Assembly: GCF_900110735.1 (NCBI RefSeq)
Contig: NZ_FOET01000004.1
Span: forward strand, 248,001-312,000
Length of the DNA stretch: 64,000 nt
Origin: Streptomyces radiopugnans
Lineage (GTDB): Bacteria > Actinomycetota > Actinomycetes > Streptomycetales > Streptomycetaceae
Direction of reading: 5' to 3'
The notes under the pieces were generated by a model, which had not been told where the DNA came from, did not search any database, and worked only from the letters and a program-made list of their open reading frames with translations. Positions 35,096 through 45,191 of this stretch are shown piece by piece (position 1 is the stretch's first letter; every line of letters starts with the position of its first letter). The position numbers were made by a program, and so were the translations under genes.

Positions 35096-36334
35096 ATGGC
35101 AGGCAACACGGAGCCGCTGCCGCCGCGGGCCAAACTGGCCGTGACGGCGGGCAAGGCAGCCGCGGCGGTGTCACGGGCCGCGGGCCGTGGCAGCGGGTCG
35201 GTGATCGGCGGACGGGTGGCGCTCAAACTCGACCCCGACCTGCTGGCCAAGCTCGCCCAGAACCTGGACGTCGTCCTGGTGTCGGCGACCAACGGCAAGA
35301 CCACGACGACCCGGCTGATCGCCGAGGCCCTGCGGGCCGCCGGTCCGGTCGTCTCCAACGCGCTGGGCGCCAACATGCCCGCGGGCATCACCGCGGCGCT
35401 CGCCGGGAGCGGCGACGCGCGCTACGGCGTCATCGAGGTGGACGAGAAGTACCTCGCCGCGGTCGCCCGCGACGTGACCCCCAAGGCGATCGCCCTGCTC
35501 AACCTCTCCCGCGACCAGCTCGACCGCGCCGCCGAGACCCGGATGCTCGCCGAGCGCTGGCGCGAGGGCCTGTCCGGCTCCAAGGCCGTGATCGTGGCGA
35601 ACGCCGACGATCCGCTGGTGGTGTGGGCCGCCTCCTCCTCCCCCAACGTGGTGTGGGTGGCCGCGGGCCAGGAGTGGAAGGACGACGCCTGGTCCTGCCC
35701 GGCCTGCGGCGGCGTGATGCAGCGCCCCGGGGACGACTGGTTCTGCGGCGAGTGCGGCTTCCGCCGCCCCACCCCGAGCTGGGCCCTGTCGGGCGACCAC
35801 GTGCTGGACCCGCACGGGTCGGCCTGGCCGATCCACCTCCAGCTCCCCGGCCGGGCCAACAAGGCCAACGCCACCACCTCCGCGGCCGTCGCCGCCGCCT
35901 TCGGGGTGCCGCCCCAGACGGCGCTGGAGCGGATGTACTCGGTGACCGCGGTGGCCGGCCGCTACGACGTGGTGTCCTTCCAGGGCCGTGAGATCCGGCT
36001 GCTGCTGGCGAAGAACCCGGCCGGCTGGCTGGAGACCTTCTCCCTGATCGACGGCCCGCCGGCGCCCGTGATCCTGTCGGTCAACGCGCGCGGCGCGGAC
36101 GGCACCGACACCTCCTGGCTGTGGGACGTGGACTACTCCCGGCTGGCCGGGCACCCCATCTGCGTGATCGGCGACCGCAAGCTGGACCTGGCGGTCCGGC
36201 TGGAGGTCGCGGGGGTCGACTTCCAGGTCTGCGAGAACGCCGCCGAGGCGGTACGGCAGTGCCCGCCCGGCCGGATCGAGGCGATCGCCAACTACACCGC
36301 CTTCCAGGACCTGCGCCGCATCGTCGGCAACTGA
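35096..36334 (+). CDS. murT: Lipid II isoglutaminyl synthase subunit MurT
   Basis: A 412-residue Mur-ligase-like enzyme. With GatD it amidates the alpha-carboxyl of D-Glu in lipid II. The P-loop is [11 protein letters not shown] (63-73), followed by the central Mur domain with a four-Cys zinc ribbon (C201, C204, C217, C220: CPACG...CGECG) typical of MurT, and the C-terminal DUF1727 domain with TSWLWDVDY whose Asp completes the GatD catalytic triad. GGAGGG precedes the ATG. It is followed by gatD after 92 bases. Confidence 0.96.
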   Translation: MAGNTEPLPPRAKLAVTAGKAAAAVSRAAGRGSGSVIGGRVALKLDPDLLAKLAQNLDVVLVSATNGKTTTTRLIAEALRAAGPVVSNALGANMPAGITAALAGSGDARYGVIEVDEKYLAAVARDVTPKAIALLNLSRDQLDRAAETRMLAERWREGLSGSKAVIVANADDPLVVWAASSSPNVVWVAAGQEWKDDAWSCPACGGVMQRPGDDWFCGECGFRRPTPSWALSGDHVLDPHGSAWPIHLQLPGRANKANATTSAAVAAAFGVPPQTALERMYSVTAVAGRYDVVSFQGREIRLLLAKNPAGWLETFSLIDGPPAPVILSVNARGADGTDTSWLWDVDYSRLAGHPICVIGDRKLDLAVRLEVAGVDFQVCENAAEAVRQCPPGRIEAIANYTAFQDLRRIVGN

Positions 36335-36375
36335 TCCCGGGCCCTTCGGACCACGGCCGGGGCGAGACGGCCGAA

Positions 36376-36402
36376 GACGCCAGAGATGCCAGAGACGCCG
36401 AA
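36376..36402 (+). repeat. Three 9-bp tandem units in the murT-gatD gap
   Basis: GACGCCAGA, GATGCCAGA and GACGCCGAA run in tandem within the 92-base gap between murT and gatD. The frame is open into gatD (Asp-Ala-Arg repeats), but no ribosome site precedes it. Confidence 0.5.
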
Positions 36403-36426
36403 GACACGGCGAGGATGCGAGCGAGC

Positions 36427-37155
36427 ATGAGTGAGAGCGGCCTGCGCGTGGTGTGGGTCTACCCGGACCTGCTGAGCACCTACGGCGACCAGGGCAACGT
36501 ACTGGTGGTGGAGCGGCGTGCGCGGCAGCGCAGGCTGGGCGTGCAGCGGATCGACGTCCGCTCCGACCAGCCGATCCCCACCTCCGGGGACATCTACCTG
36601 GTCGGCGGCGGCGAGGACCGGCCGCAGCGGCTGGCGGCCGAGCGGCTGCGCCGCGACGGCGGGCTGAACCGGGCCGTGGACAACGGCGCCATCGTCTTCT
36701 CGGTGTGCGCCGGCTACCAGATCCTGGGGCACGAGTTCATCAACGACCTCGGGCAGCGCGAGCCGGGCCTGGGCCTGCTGGACGTCACCAGCACCCGCGG
36801 CGAGGGCGAGCGGTGCGTCGGCGACGTGCTGGCCGACATGGACGAGCGGCTGGGCCTGCCCCAGCTGACGGGTTTCGAGAACCACCAGGGCATCACGCAC
36901 CTGGGCCCGACCGCGCGGCCGCTGGCCCGGGTGCGGCTGGGCCGGGGCAACGGGACCGGCGACGGCACCGAGGGCGCCTGGAACGACACCGTCTTCGGCA
37001 CCTACATGCACGGTCCGGTGCTGGCCAGGAACCCGCAGATCGCGGACCTGCTGCTCAAGCTGGCGCTGGACGTGAACGCGCTGCCGCCGGTGGACGACCG
37101 GTGGTACGAGGCGCTGCGCGCCGAGCGGATCGCGGCGGCCACCCAGCCCGCCTGA
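36427..37155 (+). CDS. gatD: Lipid II isoglutaminyl synthase glutaminase subunit GatD
   Basis: A 242-residue class I glutamine amidotransferase (CobB/CobQ-like) supplying ammonia to MurT. Nucleophile Cys94 is in [13 protein letters not shown] and catalytic His195 in [24 protein letters not shown] is a family motif. Early residues [16 protein letters not shown] are typical. I chose the second ATG (36427), 11 bases after GAGG; the first in-frame ATG at 36415 abuts that GAGG directly. Co-transcribed with murT. Confidence 0.95.
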   Translation: MSESGLRVVWVYPDLLSTYGDQGNVLVVERRARQRRLGVQRIDVRSDQPIPTSGDIYLVGGGEDRPQRLAAERLRRDGGLNRAVDNGAIVFSVCAGYQILGHEFINDLGQREPGLGLLDVTSTRGEGERCVGDVLADMDERLGLPQLTGFENHQGITHLGPTARPLARVRLGRGNGTGDGTEGAWNDTVFGTYMHGPVLARNPQIADLLLKLALDVNALPPVDDRWYEALRAERIAAATQPA

Positions 37156-37210
37156 CGGCCCCCGCCCGGGCAGGGGCCGCCCCCGTACGGCGCCCGTCCG
37201 GGCCGGATCG

Positions 37211-37248
37211 GGACCGCCCCCGGCCGGAACCCCGGCCGGGGGCGGTCC
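37211..37248 (+). terminator. Hairpin terminator after murT-gatD
   Basis: A perfect 17-bp stem (GGACCGCCCCCGGCCGG with its complement) and a 4-nt AACC loop, 56 bases after the gatD stop and before ctaG. Confidence 0.75.
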
Positions 37249-37291
37249 TACTCTGGTCCGAGCGGATCGGCACGAATCGGGAGAGCTGCGG

Positions 37292-38242
37292 ATGGACCAC
37301 GACGGACACGGCACGATGGCGGATCTCCCGCCGTTCACTCTCGGACGCGGCCTGGAGTTCTCCCCCGAGCCGTTCTTCCTGGTGAGCTGCCTGCTGGCGC
37401 TGGTGCTCTACGGCTGGGGCGTTCTGCGGCTGCGGCAGCGCGGCGACACCTGGCAGACCAGCCGCACGGTCTCCTTCGCGCTGGGCGTGCTGACGGTCGC
37501 GCTGGTGATGTGCACCAGGCTCAACGACTACGGCATGGTGCTGTTCAGCGTGCACATGGTGCAGCACATGGTGATCAGCATGCTGTCGCCGATCCTGGTG
37601 CTGCTGGGCGCCCCCGTGACGCTGGCGCTCCGCGCGCTCCCGGCCGCCGGACGCGGCCGCAGGGGACCGCGCGAGATCCTGGTGGCGGTGCTGCACAGCC
37701 GTTACATGCGGGTGGTCACGCACCCGGGGTTCACCATCCCGATGTTCATCGCGAGCCTGTACGCGCTGTACTTCACGCCGCTGTTCGACTTCCTGATGGA
37801 GTCGAAGGCCGGGCACATCGGGATGATGGTGCACTTCCTGGCGGTCGGGCTGGTCTTCTTCTGGCCGATCATGGGCGTGGACCCGGGGCCGCACCGCCCC
37901 GGCTATGTGATGCGGATGCTGGAACTGTTCGCGGGCATGCCCTTCCACGCCTTCTTCGGCATCGCGCTGATGATGGCCGGCGAACCGATGGTCCAGGCGT
38001 ACGCGAACCCGCCCGCCTCGCTCGGGGTCACCGCGCTGGCCGACCAGAACGCCGCGGGCGGCATCGCCTGGGCGTTCAGCGAGATTCCCACGGTCATCGT
38101 GCTGATTGCACTCGTCTTCCAGTGGTACTTCTCAGAACAGCGGCAGGCTCGGCGCGACGACCGGGCCGCTGACCGCAACGGCGACCAGGACCTGACCGCG
38201 TACAACGCCTACCTGGCGTCGTTGCAGGCCCGCGGCCAGTAG
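37292..38242 (+). CDS. ctaG: CtaG-type cytochrome c oxidase assembly protein
   Basis: A 316-residue protein with seven hydrophobic segments of the caa3-type CtaG family, which helps insert copper into cytochrome oxidase. The N-terminus MDHDGHG is His-rich. Conserved motifs: LFSVHMVQHMVISMLSPILV, GHIGMMVHFLAVGLVFFWPI, and FHAFFGIALMM, containing the membrane His residues proposed as metal ligands. A 53-residue membrane protein gene follows after 105 bases on the same strand. Confidence 0.92.
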   Translation: MDHDGHGTMADLPPFTLGRGLEFSPEPFFLVSCLLALVLYGWGVLRLRQRGDTWQTSRTVSFALGVLTVALVMCTRLNDYGMVLFSVHMVQHMVISMLSPILVLLGAPVTLALRALPAAGRGRRGPREILVAVLHSRYMRVVTHPGFTIPMFIASLYALYFTPLFDFLMESKAGHIGMMVHFLAVGLVFFWPIMGVDPGPHRPGYVMRMLELFAGMPFHAFFGIALMMAGEPMVQAYANPPASLGVTALADQNAAGGIAWAFSEIPTVIVLIALVFQWYFSEQRQARRDDRAADRNGDQDLTAYNAYLASLQARGQ

Positions 38243-38347
38243 TGCGCCGGGCCGAGGCCGGACAGGACGGGGCCCGGGCCGCGGCCGTGTGACGGCCGCG
38301 GCGGCCGGCGGCCCCGCTCCGACCGACTCGGGAGGAAGGTGTGAGCG

Positions 38348-38509
38348 ATGCCGGAGACGGCGAAGGCCATGACCATCACCACGGTGGCCGCCCTGGTGCT
38401 GGTGACCGCCTACTCGGTGGCACTGGGCGGCAGCGGCTGGCTGTGGTTCGCGTGGGTGGTGCTGGGACTGGTGACCCTGGGCGTGGCGACGACGTCGCGG
38501 GGGCGGTGA
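38348..38509 (+). CDS. 53-residue two-helix membrane protein
   Basis: A tiny protein: MPETAKAMTITTVAALVLVT begins it, then a Gly-rich turn AYSVALGGSGW and a second helix LWFAWVVLGLVTLGVATTSR. It has two predicted transmembrane helices and a short basic tail. GGAGGAAGG sits eight bases before the ATG. It follows ctaG in the same direction, so it may be part of that transcript. Function unknown. An overlapping frame from GTG 38341 (His-rich) was rejected. Confidence 0.7.
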   Translation: MPETAKAMTITTVAALVLVTAYSVALGGSGWLWFAWVVLGLVTLGVATTSRGR

Positions 38510-38539
38510 GCCGCTCCGCGAAACGGACGCCCGGCCCGT

Positions 38540-38602
38540 CAGGAGGGGCGTGTGGGTTCCGGCGCGGACGGCGTCCGCGCCGGAACCCACACGCCCCTCC
38601 TG
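38540..38602. terminator. Perfect 31-bp inverted repeat, bidirectional terminator
   Basis: Arms of 31 bases pair perfectly around a single G at 38571; the left arm begins CAGGAGGGGCGTGTGGGTTC and ends GGCGCGGACG. It lies between the convergent small membrane protein gene and the subtilisin inhibitor gene. Confidence 0.85.
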
Positions 38603-38620
38603 GCTCACCGGCTCACGGGC

Positions 38621-39028
38621 TCAGAAGTCGAACACCGCCCCGGTCTGCCTGAGGAGGTCGCAGGCGTTGGGGAACTCCGAGCGCCAGTGGATCCGGCTCC
38701 CCCGCCAGGTGCCCGTGGCCTCGGCCACCACGGGCCTGTGCTCGTTGGTGCAGTCGCTCCGGCGGTCGGAGAGCCTGCGCAGTTCGCCCCCGGACCGGTC
38801 GATGTCGCGGCAGGCCTCGGCGGCGCGGGGGTGGGGGCCGCCACCGCCGTCCGGGCAGACCAGCATCACGCCCCGCGTCCAGGTGTCCTCGGCGTCGGAG
38901 ACGGTCAGGAAGACCTCGCCGCGGGCCGGCTCGGGCCCGGGGGCCTCGGCGAGGGCGGCGGACGCCGGAGCCAGGAGCGCGGCGGCGGCAGCGGCGGCGA
39001 CGACGGTGGTGCGGGGGCGCGGGAACAT
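38621..39028 (-). CDS. Subtilisin inhibitor (SSI family)
   Basis: A 135-residue secreted protease inhibitor with signal peptide 1-27 (ending SAALA). All four Cys of the family are present (58, 73, 93, 123) with the same 15- and 30-residue spacings as SSI Cys35-50 and Cys71-101, giving two disulfides. The C-terminal block GTWRGSRIHWRSEFPNACDL and AVFDF matches SSI. The P1 position, two residues after the third Cys, is Asn95 with Glu96 at P1'; classic members have Met, Lys or Arg. GGAGG precedes the ATG. It probably restrains secreted serine proteases during growth. Confidence 0.92.
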   Translation of the reverse strand: MFPRPRTTVVAAAAAAALLAPASAALAEAPGPEPARGEVFLTVSDAEDTWTRGVMLVCPDGGGGPHPRAAEACRDIDRSGGELRRLSDRRSDCTNEHRPVVAEATGTWRGSRIHWRSEFPNACDLLRQTGAVFDF

Positions 39029-39227
39029 GCTGGCCTCCAGGGGGGCAGGGCACGATTGCGCGCCCAAGACCACCGTGGCGGAGCATCCCGGGCAAGGAAC
39101 CTCGCCCGGCCCTTCACCCGGCCGGCGGACACCGCTCCCCCGGCCGGGGCCCGCGGTCCCACCGTCCGGTCTCCCGCGCCCGAGCCGCTCCCCCGGCACG
39201 GACGACATCCCCGCATGTACGCGGGTC

Positions 39228-40664
<1,437 letters not shown>

Positions 40665-40776
40665 GGCCGGCCGCGGCCGCCCGGGCGCGAGGCTCCCGGC
40701 GGGCGTTCCGCCCGCGGGCGGCAGCCGTCCGCCCGGGCTTCGCGTTTCCCGTCCCGGGCCGCAACCGGGCGGCCCG

Positions 40777-40813
40777 GGGAGCGGGTTGGCGGGAGCGGGT
40801 TGGCGGGAGCGGG
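40777..40813. repeat. 14-bp tandem repeat, 2.6 copies
   Basis: GGGAGCGGGTTGGC is repeated at 40777-40790 and 40791-40804 and partly at 40805-40813. It lies in the 349-base gap between argG and the acyltransferase gene, which otherwise holds only GC-rich inverted repeats just after argG (about 40672-40725). Confidence 0.7.
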
Positions 40814-41013
40814 CCGTCGCGGGAGCCGCCGCCCGGCGGGCGCGGGCACGGTGCTGGAAGGGGGCCGGAGGGGCGCCGGAGGTGGTCGCACACCGCGGCG
40901 CCCGCGCATAGACTGAACCCTCTCCGATCGTCTGCCCGGCCGCTTCCCGGCCGCTCCTCGGCCGGGGGGAGAAGCAGTTCGCAGGCCCGTCCGGTGCGGT
41001 AGGGAGCCACCCC

Positions 41014-41745
41014 GTGTTCTACTACGTGCTCAAGTACGTCCTGCTGGGCCCGCTGCTGCGACTGCTGTTCAGGCCCCGGATCGAGGGGCTGGAGAACGTC
41101 CCGGACGAGGGCGCGGCGATCATCGCCGGAAACCATCTGTCGTTCTCCGACCACTTCCTGATGCCCGCGATCCTGCACCGGCGCATCACCTTCCTCGCCA
41201 AGGCGGAGTACTTCACGGGGCCGGGCCTGAAGGGCAGGCTGACCGCCGCGTTCTTCCGCAGCGTGGGGCAGATCCCGGTCGACCGCTCGGGCCGCGGCGC
41301 CGGGCAGGCCGCGGTCGAGGAGGGGCTGCGGGTACTGCGCCGGGGGGAGCTGCTCGGCATCTACCCCGAGGGCACCCGGTCGCACGACGGACGGCTGTAC
41401 CGGGGACGGGTCGGCGTCGCCTCCATGGCCCTCAGGGCGAGGGTGCCGGTGGTCCCGTGCGCCATGGTGGGCACCTTCGAACTCCAGCCGCCGGGCAGGG
41501 TGCTGCCGAAGATCGGACGGGTGACCATCCGCTTCGGCGAACCGCTGGACTTCTCGCGCTTCGCGGACCAGCACGGCGAGCGCACGGTGCTGCGCGCGGT
41601 CACCGACGAGATCATGTACACCATCATGAACCTCTCCGGCCAGGAGTACGTGGACCTGTACGCGCCCGACGCCAAGGCCGCGCAGGTGAAGGCCCGCAGG
41701 AGCGGCGACGACGCGGACCCGGCCCCGGGGAACGCCGCTCCTTAG
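41014..41745 (+). CDS. plsC: 1-acylglycerol-3-phosphate acyltransferase (PlsC family)
   Basis: A 243-residue membrane-associated acyltransferase of phospholipid synthesis. The catalytic motif I is NHLSFSDH (NHx5D variant), motif III is YPEGTRS and motif IV is VPVVPCAMVGT. A hydrophobic N-terminus (YYVLKYVLLGPLLRLLF) anchors it. The start is GTG with AGGGAG upstream. Streptomyces have several paralogues; this one may act on lysophosphatidic acid or another acceptor. Confidence 0.9.
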   Translation: MFYYVLKYVLLGPLLRLLFRPRIEGLENVPDEGAAIIAGNHLSFSDHFLMPAILHRRITFLAKAEYFTGPGLKGRLTAAFFRSVGQIPVDRSGRGAGQAAVEEGLRVLRRGELLGIYPEGTRSHDGRLYRGRVGVASMALRARVPVVPCAMVGTFELQPPGRVLPKIGRVTIRFGEPLDFSRFADQHGERTVLRAVTDEIMYTIMNLSGQEYVDLYAPDAKAAQVKARRSGDDADPAPGNAAP

Positions 41746-41851
41746 GACCGGTACCGCCGGGAGCGGCCGCCCGGCGCGGCGGACCGGCAGGCGGCCGGTG
41801 CCCGGCCTTCCGCGTGCTCCCGCACGTCCCTTCGCGCTCTCCGCGCGCCCT

Positions 41852-42157
41852 CTACACGCCCCGGTGCCCCGGCCTCCGGTCCCCGGCGGGCGGGGCGGGG
41901 TGGTGCGCCGCGATACCGAAGCGGCCCCGTTCGCCCGGAGCGGACGGCACTTCGCGCACGGCCGAGACCGTACTGATCACCCCGTCCCGCTCACCGGCGT
42001 CCTGCTCCTCCAGTCGTTCCAGGTCAGCGGCGGTCACCAGGGCCACCAGCGGCTTCCCGTGGCGCGTCACCACCACCCGTTCGCCGCCGTACACCACGCG
42101 ATTGATCAGGTCGGCGAGTTCCGCACGGGCTTGCGTCACCGGAATTTCGTAGGCCAT
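41852..42157 (-). CDS. Phd/YefM-type antitoxin, no adjacent toxin
   Basis: A 101-residue protein. The N-terminal Phd fold is clear: [48 protein letters not shown]. The C-terminal 45 residues are Pro/Arg-rich and unlike usual toxin-binding tails. No RelE-, YoeB- or Doc-like gene follows; the convergent acyltransferase gene lies there. It may be an orphan or a plain repressor. Its promoter region, shared with clpP, holds three TGTAC boxes. Confidence 0.85.
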   Translation of the reverse strand: MAYEIPVTQARAELADLINRVVYGGERVVVTRHGKPLVALVTAADLERLEEQDAGERDGVISTVSAVREVPSAPGERGRFGIAAHHPAPPAGDRRPGHRGV

Positions 42158-42175
42158 GCTCCCAGCATAACCGTA

Positions 42176-42198
42176 TGTACGTCCTGTACATTTTGTAC
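42176..42198. promoter_or_regulatory. Three TGTAC boxes with 9-bp period
   Basis: TGTAC occurs at 42176-42180, 42185-42189 and 42194-42198, each followed by four variable bases. They lie 18-41 bases before the Phd start and 51-75 bases before the clpP start. They are likely operator units for the Phd protein, possibly also affecting clpP. Confidence 0.6.
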
Positions 42199-42249
42199 GT
42201 CGCCTGTGTGCAGGGCGCCTCGCCGAGCCCACGGAGGGATCCCACCGCC

Positions 42250-42918
42250 ATGTACCGATCCGCCGCCCCGTCACCCGCCCGTCCCGGCCGGCCGGCCGCC
42301 CGCTACGTGCTGCCGGAGTTCACCGAGCGCACCGGCGACGGCGTCCGGACGCTGGACCCGTACTCCAAGCTGCTCCAGGAGCGCATCGTCTTCCTCGGCA
42401 CCCCGATCGACGACGCCTGCGCCAACGACGTCATGGCACAGCTGGTCCACCTCGAACACGCCGCACCCGAGCGGGACATCTCGCTCTACATCAACTCCCC
42501 CGGCGGATCCTTCACCGCGATGACCGCGATCTACGACACGATGCGGTTCGTCTCCTGCGACATCGAGACCGTCTGCCTGGGGCAGGCCGCCTCCGCGGCG
42601 GCCGTGCTGCTCGCGGCGGGCACCCCCGGCAAGCGCCTGGCCCTGCCCGGGGCGCGCGTCATGATCCACCAGCCCTCCCTCCCCGAACCCGTCCGGGGAC
42701 AGGCCCGGGACCTGGAGATCCAGGCCGGGGAGATGCTGCGCACCCGGGAGAGGCTGGAGGGGATGCTGGCCGAGCACACCGGGCAGCCGCCGGAGCGCGT
42801 CCGGCGGGACATCGAGCGGGACACCTTCCTCGACGCCGAGGGCGCGGTGGCCTACGGGCTCGTGGACCGGCTGACGGCCGGCCGCAAGGGGCCCCGCGCC
42901 GTGCGCGCGCCGAGGTGA
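42250..42918 (+). CDS. clpP: ATP-dependent Clp protease proteolytic subunit
   Basis: A 222-residue ClpP-type serine protease. The triad is Ser115 in [14 protein letters not shown] (usual ASMGA replaced by ASAAA), His140 in VMIHQPS and Asp191 in [37 protein letters not shown] is typical. The 18-residue N-terminus precedes [11 protein letters not shown]. It is a solitary gene without a second clpP or clpX beside it, so it resembles the accessory ClpP3/ClpP5-type paralogues of Streptomyces rather than clpP1P2. ATG with GGAGGG 11 bases upstream. The following gene overlaps its stop. Confidence 0.92.
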   Translation: MYRSAAPSPARPGRPAARYVLPEFTERTGDGVRTLDPYSKLLQERIVFLGTPIDDACANDVMAQLVHLEHAAPERDISLYINSPGGSFTAMTAIYDTMRFVSCDIETVCLGQAASAAAVLLAAGTPGKRLALPGARVMIHQPSLPEPVRGQARDLEIQAGEMLRTRERLEGMLAEHTGQPPERVRRDIERDTFLDAEGAVAYGLVDRLTAGRKGPRAVRAPR

Positions 42919-43241
42919 GCGGGCAGGCGGGCCGGATGCCTCCGGAGCCCCCGCCCCTGCCCGCCCTGACCCGCGCCGAGGGCGAGCTGGTCGACCGCTA
43001 CCTGGAGGTGGTCGACCTGCTGGGCAGGATCAACCCCGCGCGCGGGCGCGACACCTACGGGGCCCTGCGCGCCGCCCAGGCGCTCGCCGGCCGGGCGGCG
43101 GCGCTGCGGGACGCGCTGACGGTGATGTACGAGCGCGGTGAGACGGAGCTCCACGCCCACACCCTGGCACGGGCGCTGCGCGTGCTGGACGGGCGGCGGC
43201 GCGCGGGTCTGGTCGGGCTCCCGCCGGAGTCCGGGAGCTGA
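42915..43241 (+). CDS. Small helical protein coupled to clpP
   Basis: A 108-residue protein of unknown function, largely alpha-helical: [56 protein letters not shown]. Its GTG overlaps the clpP stop codon by four bases (GTGA), indicating translational coupling and a probable role with that protease or its control. No Cys, no signal peptide. Confidence 0.72.
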   Translation: MSGQAGRMPPEPPPLPALTRAEGELVDRYLEVVDLLGRINPARGRDTYGALRAAQALAGRAAALRDALTVMYERGETELHAHTLARALRVLDGRRRAGLVGLPPESGS

Positions 43242-43245
43242 GAGG

Positions 43246-43277
43246 CCGGCCGTACGGGCCCGGGCCCGCACGGCCGG
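43246..43277 (+). terminator. Hairpin terminator after the clpP operon
   Basis: CCGGCCGT-A-CGGGCCC pairs with GGGCCCG-C-ACGGCCGG, a 15-bp stem with one mismatch and essentially no loop, five bases after the stop codon. Confidence 0.6.
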
Positions 43278-43332
43278 AGCCGTACCGGGTCGGCGGCGAG
43301 TGACGCGCCCCCGGGCGGCAACACCGGAGCAC

Positions 43333-43833
43333 ATGACCGACCGCCACGAGACACCCCTGGAACGCGCCGACCGCAACTTCGTCGAGCTGCTGCAGGAACT
43401 GAGGGTCATCCAGACGGGCGTCCAGATCCTCTTCGCCTTCCTCCTCACCCTCGCCTTCACCCAGCGCTTCACCGGCCTCGACACGGTGCAGCGCGGCACC
43501 TACGTCACCACGCTGCTGCTGGCCGTGACCGCCTCCATCCTCTTCACGGCACCCGCGGCACTGCACCGGGCGCTGTTCCGGCGCGGGGTCAAGCGGCTGA
43601 TCGTCGACGTGTCCTCGCGGCTGGCCGGAGCCGGGCTGGTCGTCCTCGCCCTGGCGCTGACCGGGTCCGTGCTGCTCGTGGTGGACGTGGTGCTGGGAAG
43701 GGCCGCGGGGATCGCGGTGGCGGCGTGCGTGCTGGCGTTCTGCGCGGCGGTGTGGGCGCTGCTGCCCTTCGGGCTGCGCCGCAGGGCCGCGGGGAGGCGG
43801 AGCCGTACGGCGGACCCGCCCCCGGGGCGGTAG
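43333..43833 (+). CDS. DUF6328 family membrane protein
   Basis: A 166-residue protein with four hydrophobic segments: QTGVQILFAFLLTLAFTQRF, TYVTTLLLAVTASILFTAP, AGLVVLALALTGSVLLVVDV and IAVAACVLAFCAAVWALLPF. The N-terminus RADRNFVELLQELRVIQTGV and PAALHRALFRRG are family signatures. Function unknown. ATG follows CCGGAG at short spacing. It converges with bioF. Confidence 0.85.
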   Translation: MTDRHETPLERADRNFVELLQELRVIQTGVQILFAFLLTLAFTQRFTGLDTVQRGTYVTTLLLAVTASILFTAPAALHRALFRRGVKRLIVDVSSRLAGAGLVVLALALTGSVLLVVDVVLGRAAGIAVAACVLAFCAAVWALLPFGLRRRAAGRRSRTADPPPGR

Positions 43834-43868
43834 GCGGACACCGGGTGAGACGCCGGCCGCACGGGCGG

Positions 43869-45041
43869 TCAGGCGTCCGGCCGTACGGGCGGCGCGGTGC
43901 GCGTGACGGTGGCCGCGGCCGCGTCCAGCTCGGCCTCCGTCAGGTCGGCGCGGGCGGTCAGCCGCAGCCGGGAGATCCCGTCGGGCACCGACGGCGGGCG
44001 GAAGCAGCCGGCGGCCAGCCCGGCGCCGCGGCAGTCGGCGGCCCAGCGCACGGCCGCCTCCGGAGAGGGCGCGCGCACCGACACCACGGCGGCGTCCGGG
44101 CGGGTCGCGTCCAGACCGGCGCCCGCCAGCCGCTCGTACAGTCCCGTCGCAACCTCGCGGACGCGGGCGGAGCGGCCGGGTTCGGCCCGCAGCAGCCGCA
44201 GCGCGGCGAGTGCGGCGCCGGCGGCGGCCGGGGCGAGGCCGGTGTCGAAGACGAAGGTGCGGGCGGTGTTGACCAGGTGGTCGATCACCCGGGCCGGCCC
44301 GAGGACCGCGCCGCCCTGGCTGCCGAGCGCTTTCGACAGCGTGGCGGTGGCCACCACGTCCGGGTCTCCGGCCAGGCCCGCGGCGTGGAGGGCGCCCCGG
44401 CCGCCGTCGCCCAGGACGCCCAGGCCGTGCGCGTCGTCCACCAGCAGCGCGGCCCCGTGTCCGCGGCAGACGGCGGCCAGTTCGGCGAGCGGCGCGGCGT
44501 CGCCGTCGACGGAGAAGACGGAGTCGGTGACGGCCACGGCGCGGCCGGCGAAGCCGTCGAGCGCCTTGCCCACGGCACCGGGGTCGGAGTGCGGGACGAC
44601 GGCGGTCTCCGCCCGGGACAGCCGGCAGCCGTCGATCAGGGAGGCGTGGTTGGCGGCGTCGGAGACCACCAGCGTGCCGCGGTCGGTCAGGGCGGTGACC
44701 GCGGCGAGGTTGGCCGCGTAGCCGGAGGAGAACACCAGGGCCGCCTCGAAGCCGCAGAAGTCGGCGAGTTCCGCCTCCAGTTCGGCGTGCAGCTCGGTGG
44801 TGCCGGTGACCAGGCGGGAGCCGGTGGCGCCCGCGCCCCAGCGGCGGGCGGCGGCCGAGGCGGCGGCGACGACCTCCGGGTGCCGGGCCAGGCCCAGGTA
44901 GTCGTTGCCCGCGAGGTCGAGCAGGGGGGAGTCGGCGGGCCGGGGGCGCAGGGAGCGCACCAGGCCCGCGCGGCGGCGCAGTTCGGCGTGCTCGTCGATC
45001 CAGTCGAACGGGTCCGGGGTGCTGCGGTGCTCCTGCGGCAT
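43869..45041 (-). CDS. bioF: 8-amino-7-oxononanoate synthase
   Basis: A 390-residue PLP enzyme that condenses pimeloyl-ACP/CoA with alanine, the first dedicated ring-forming step of biotin synthesis. DLAGNDYLGLARHP, GATGSRLVTGTTELHAELE, VDDAHGLGVLG and the PLP-Lys region ATLSKALGSQGG are all visible. It is divergent from bioB, sharing a 150-base promoter region. Compared with E. coli BioF it is normal in length. Confidence 0.94.
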   Translation of the reverse strand: MPQEHRSTPDPFDWIDEHAELRRRAGLVRSLRPRPADSPLLDLAGNDYLGLARHPEVVAAASAAARRWGAGATGSRLVTGTTELHAELEAELADFCGFEAALVFSSGYAANLAAVTALTDRGTLVVSDAANHASLIDGCRLSRAETAVVPHSDPGAVGKALDGFAGRAVAVTDSVFSVDGDAAPLAELAAVCRGHGAALLVDDAHGLGVLGDGGRGALHAAGLAGDPDVVATATLSKALGSQGGAVLGPARVIDHLVNTARTFVFDTGLAPAAAGAALAALRLLRAEPGRSARVREVATGLYERLAGAGLDATRPDAAVVSVRAPSPEAAVRWAADCRGAGLAAGCFRPPSVPDGISRLRLTARADLTEAELDAAAATVTRTAPPVRPDA

Positions 45042-45102
45042 GGCGGGCCGTCCCTCGCCTTCTGTCGGTTCCGCCCAAAGGTAGTGGCGGACGGACCCGC
45101 AC

Positions 45103-45126
45103 AGGGTGTGGCGATACACACACCTT
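45103..45126. promoter_or_regulatory. Candidate biotin operator between bioF and bioB
   Basis: AGGGTGTG and CACACCTT form an inverted repeat (7 of 8 pairs) with an 8-bp centre GCGATACA, midway between the divergent bioF and bioB starts. A biotin repressor (BirA- or BioQ-type) could bind here; no such gene is in the window. Confidence 0.4.
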
Positions 45127-45191
45127 CCATCCGCCTGGTTGTGGGGGTTCGTCCTTGGCCGCGGGCGGGCGCGTAGGCGAGGATCAGCGCC

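Noticed and set aside
38341..38652. His-rich 103-residue frame overlapping the small membrane protein
   Set aside because: The ATG frame at 38348 gives a coherent two-helix membrane protein with a better-spaced ribosome site, while this one runs through the terminator hairpin.
41746..41851. A toxin gene paired with the Phd antitoxin
   Set aside because: The 106-base gap is too short for a toxin gene, and the plus-strand acyltransferase gene lies immediately beyond it.
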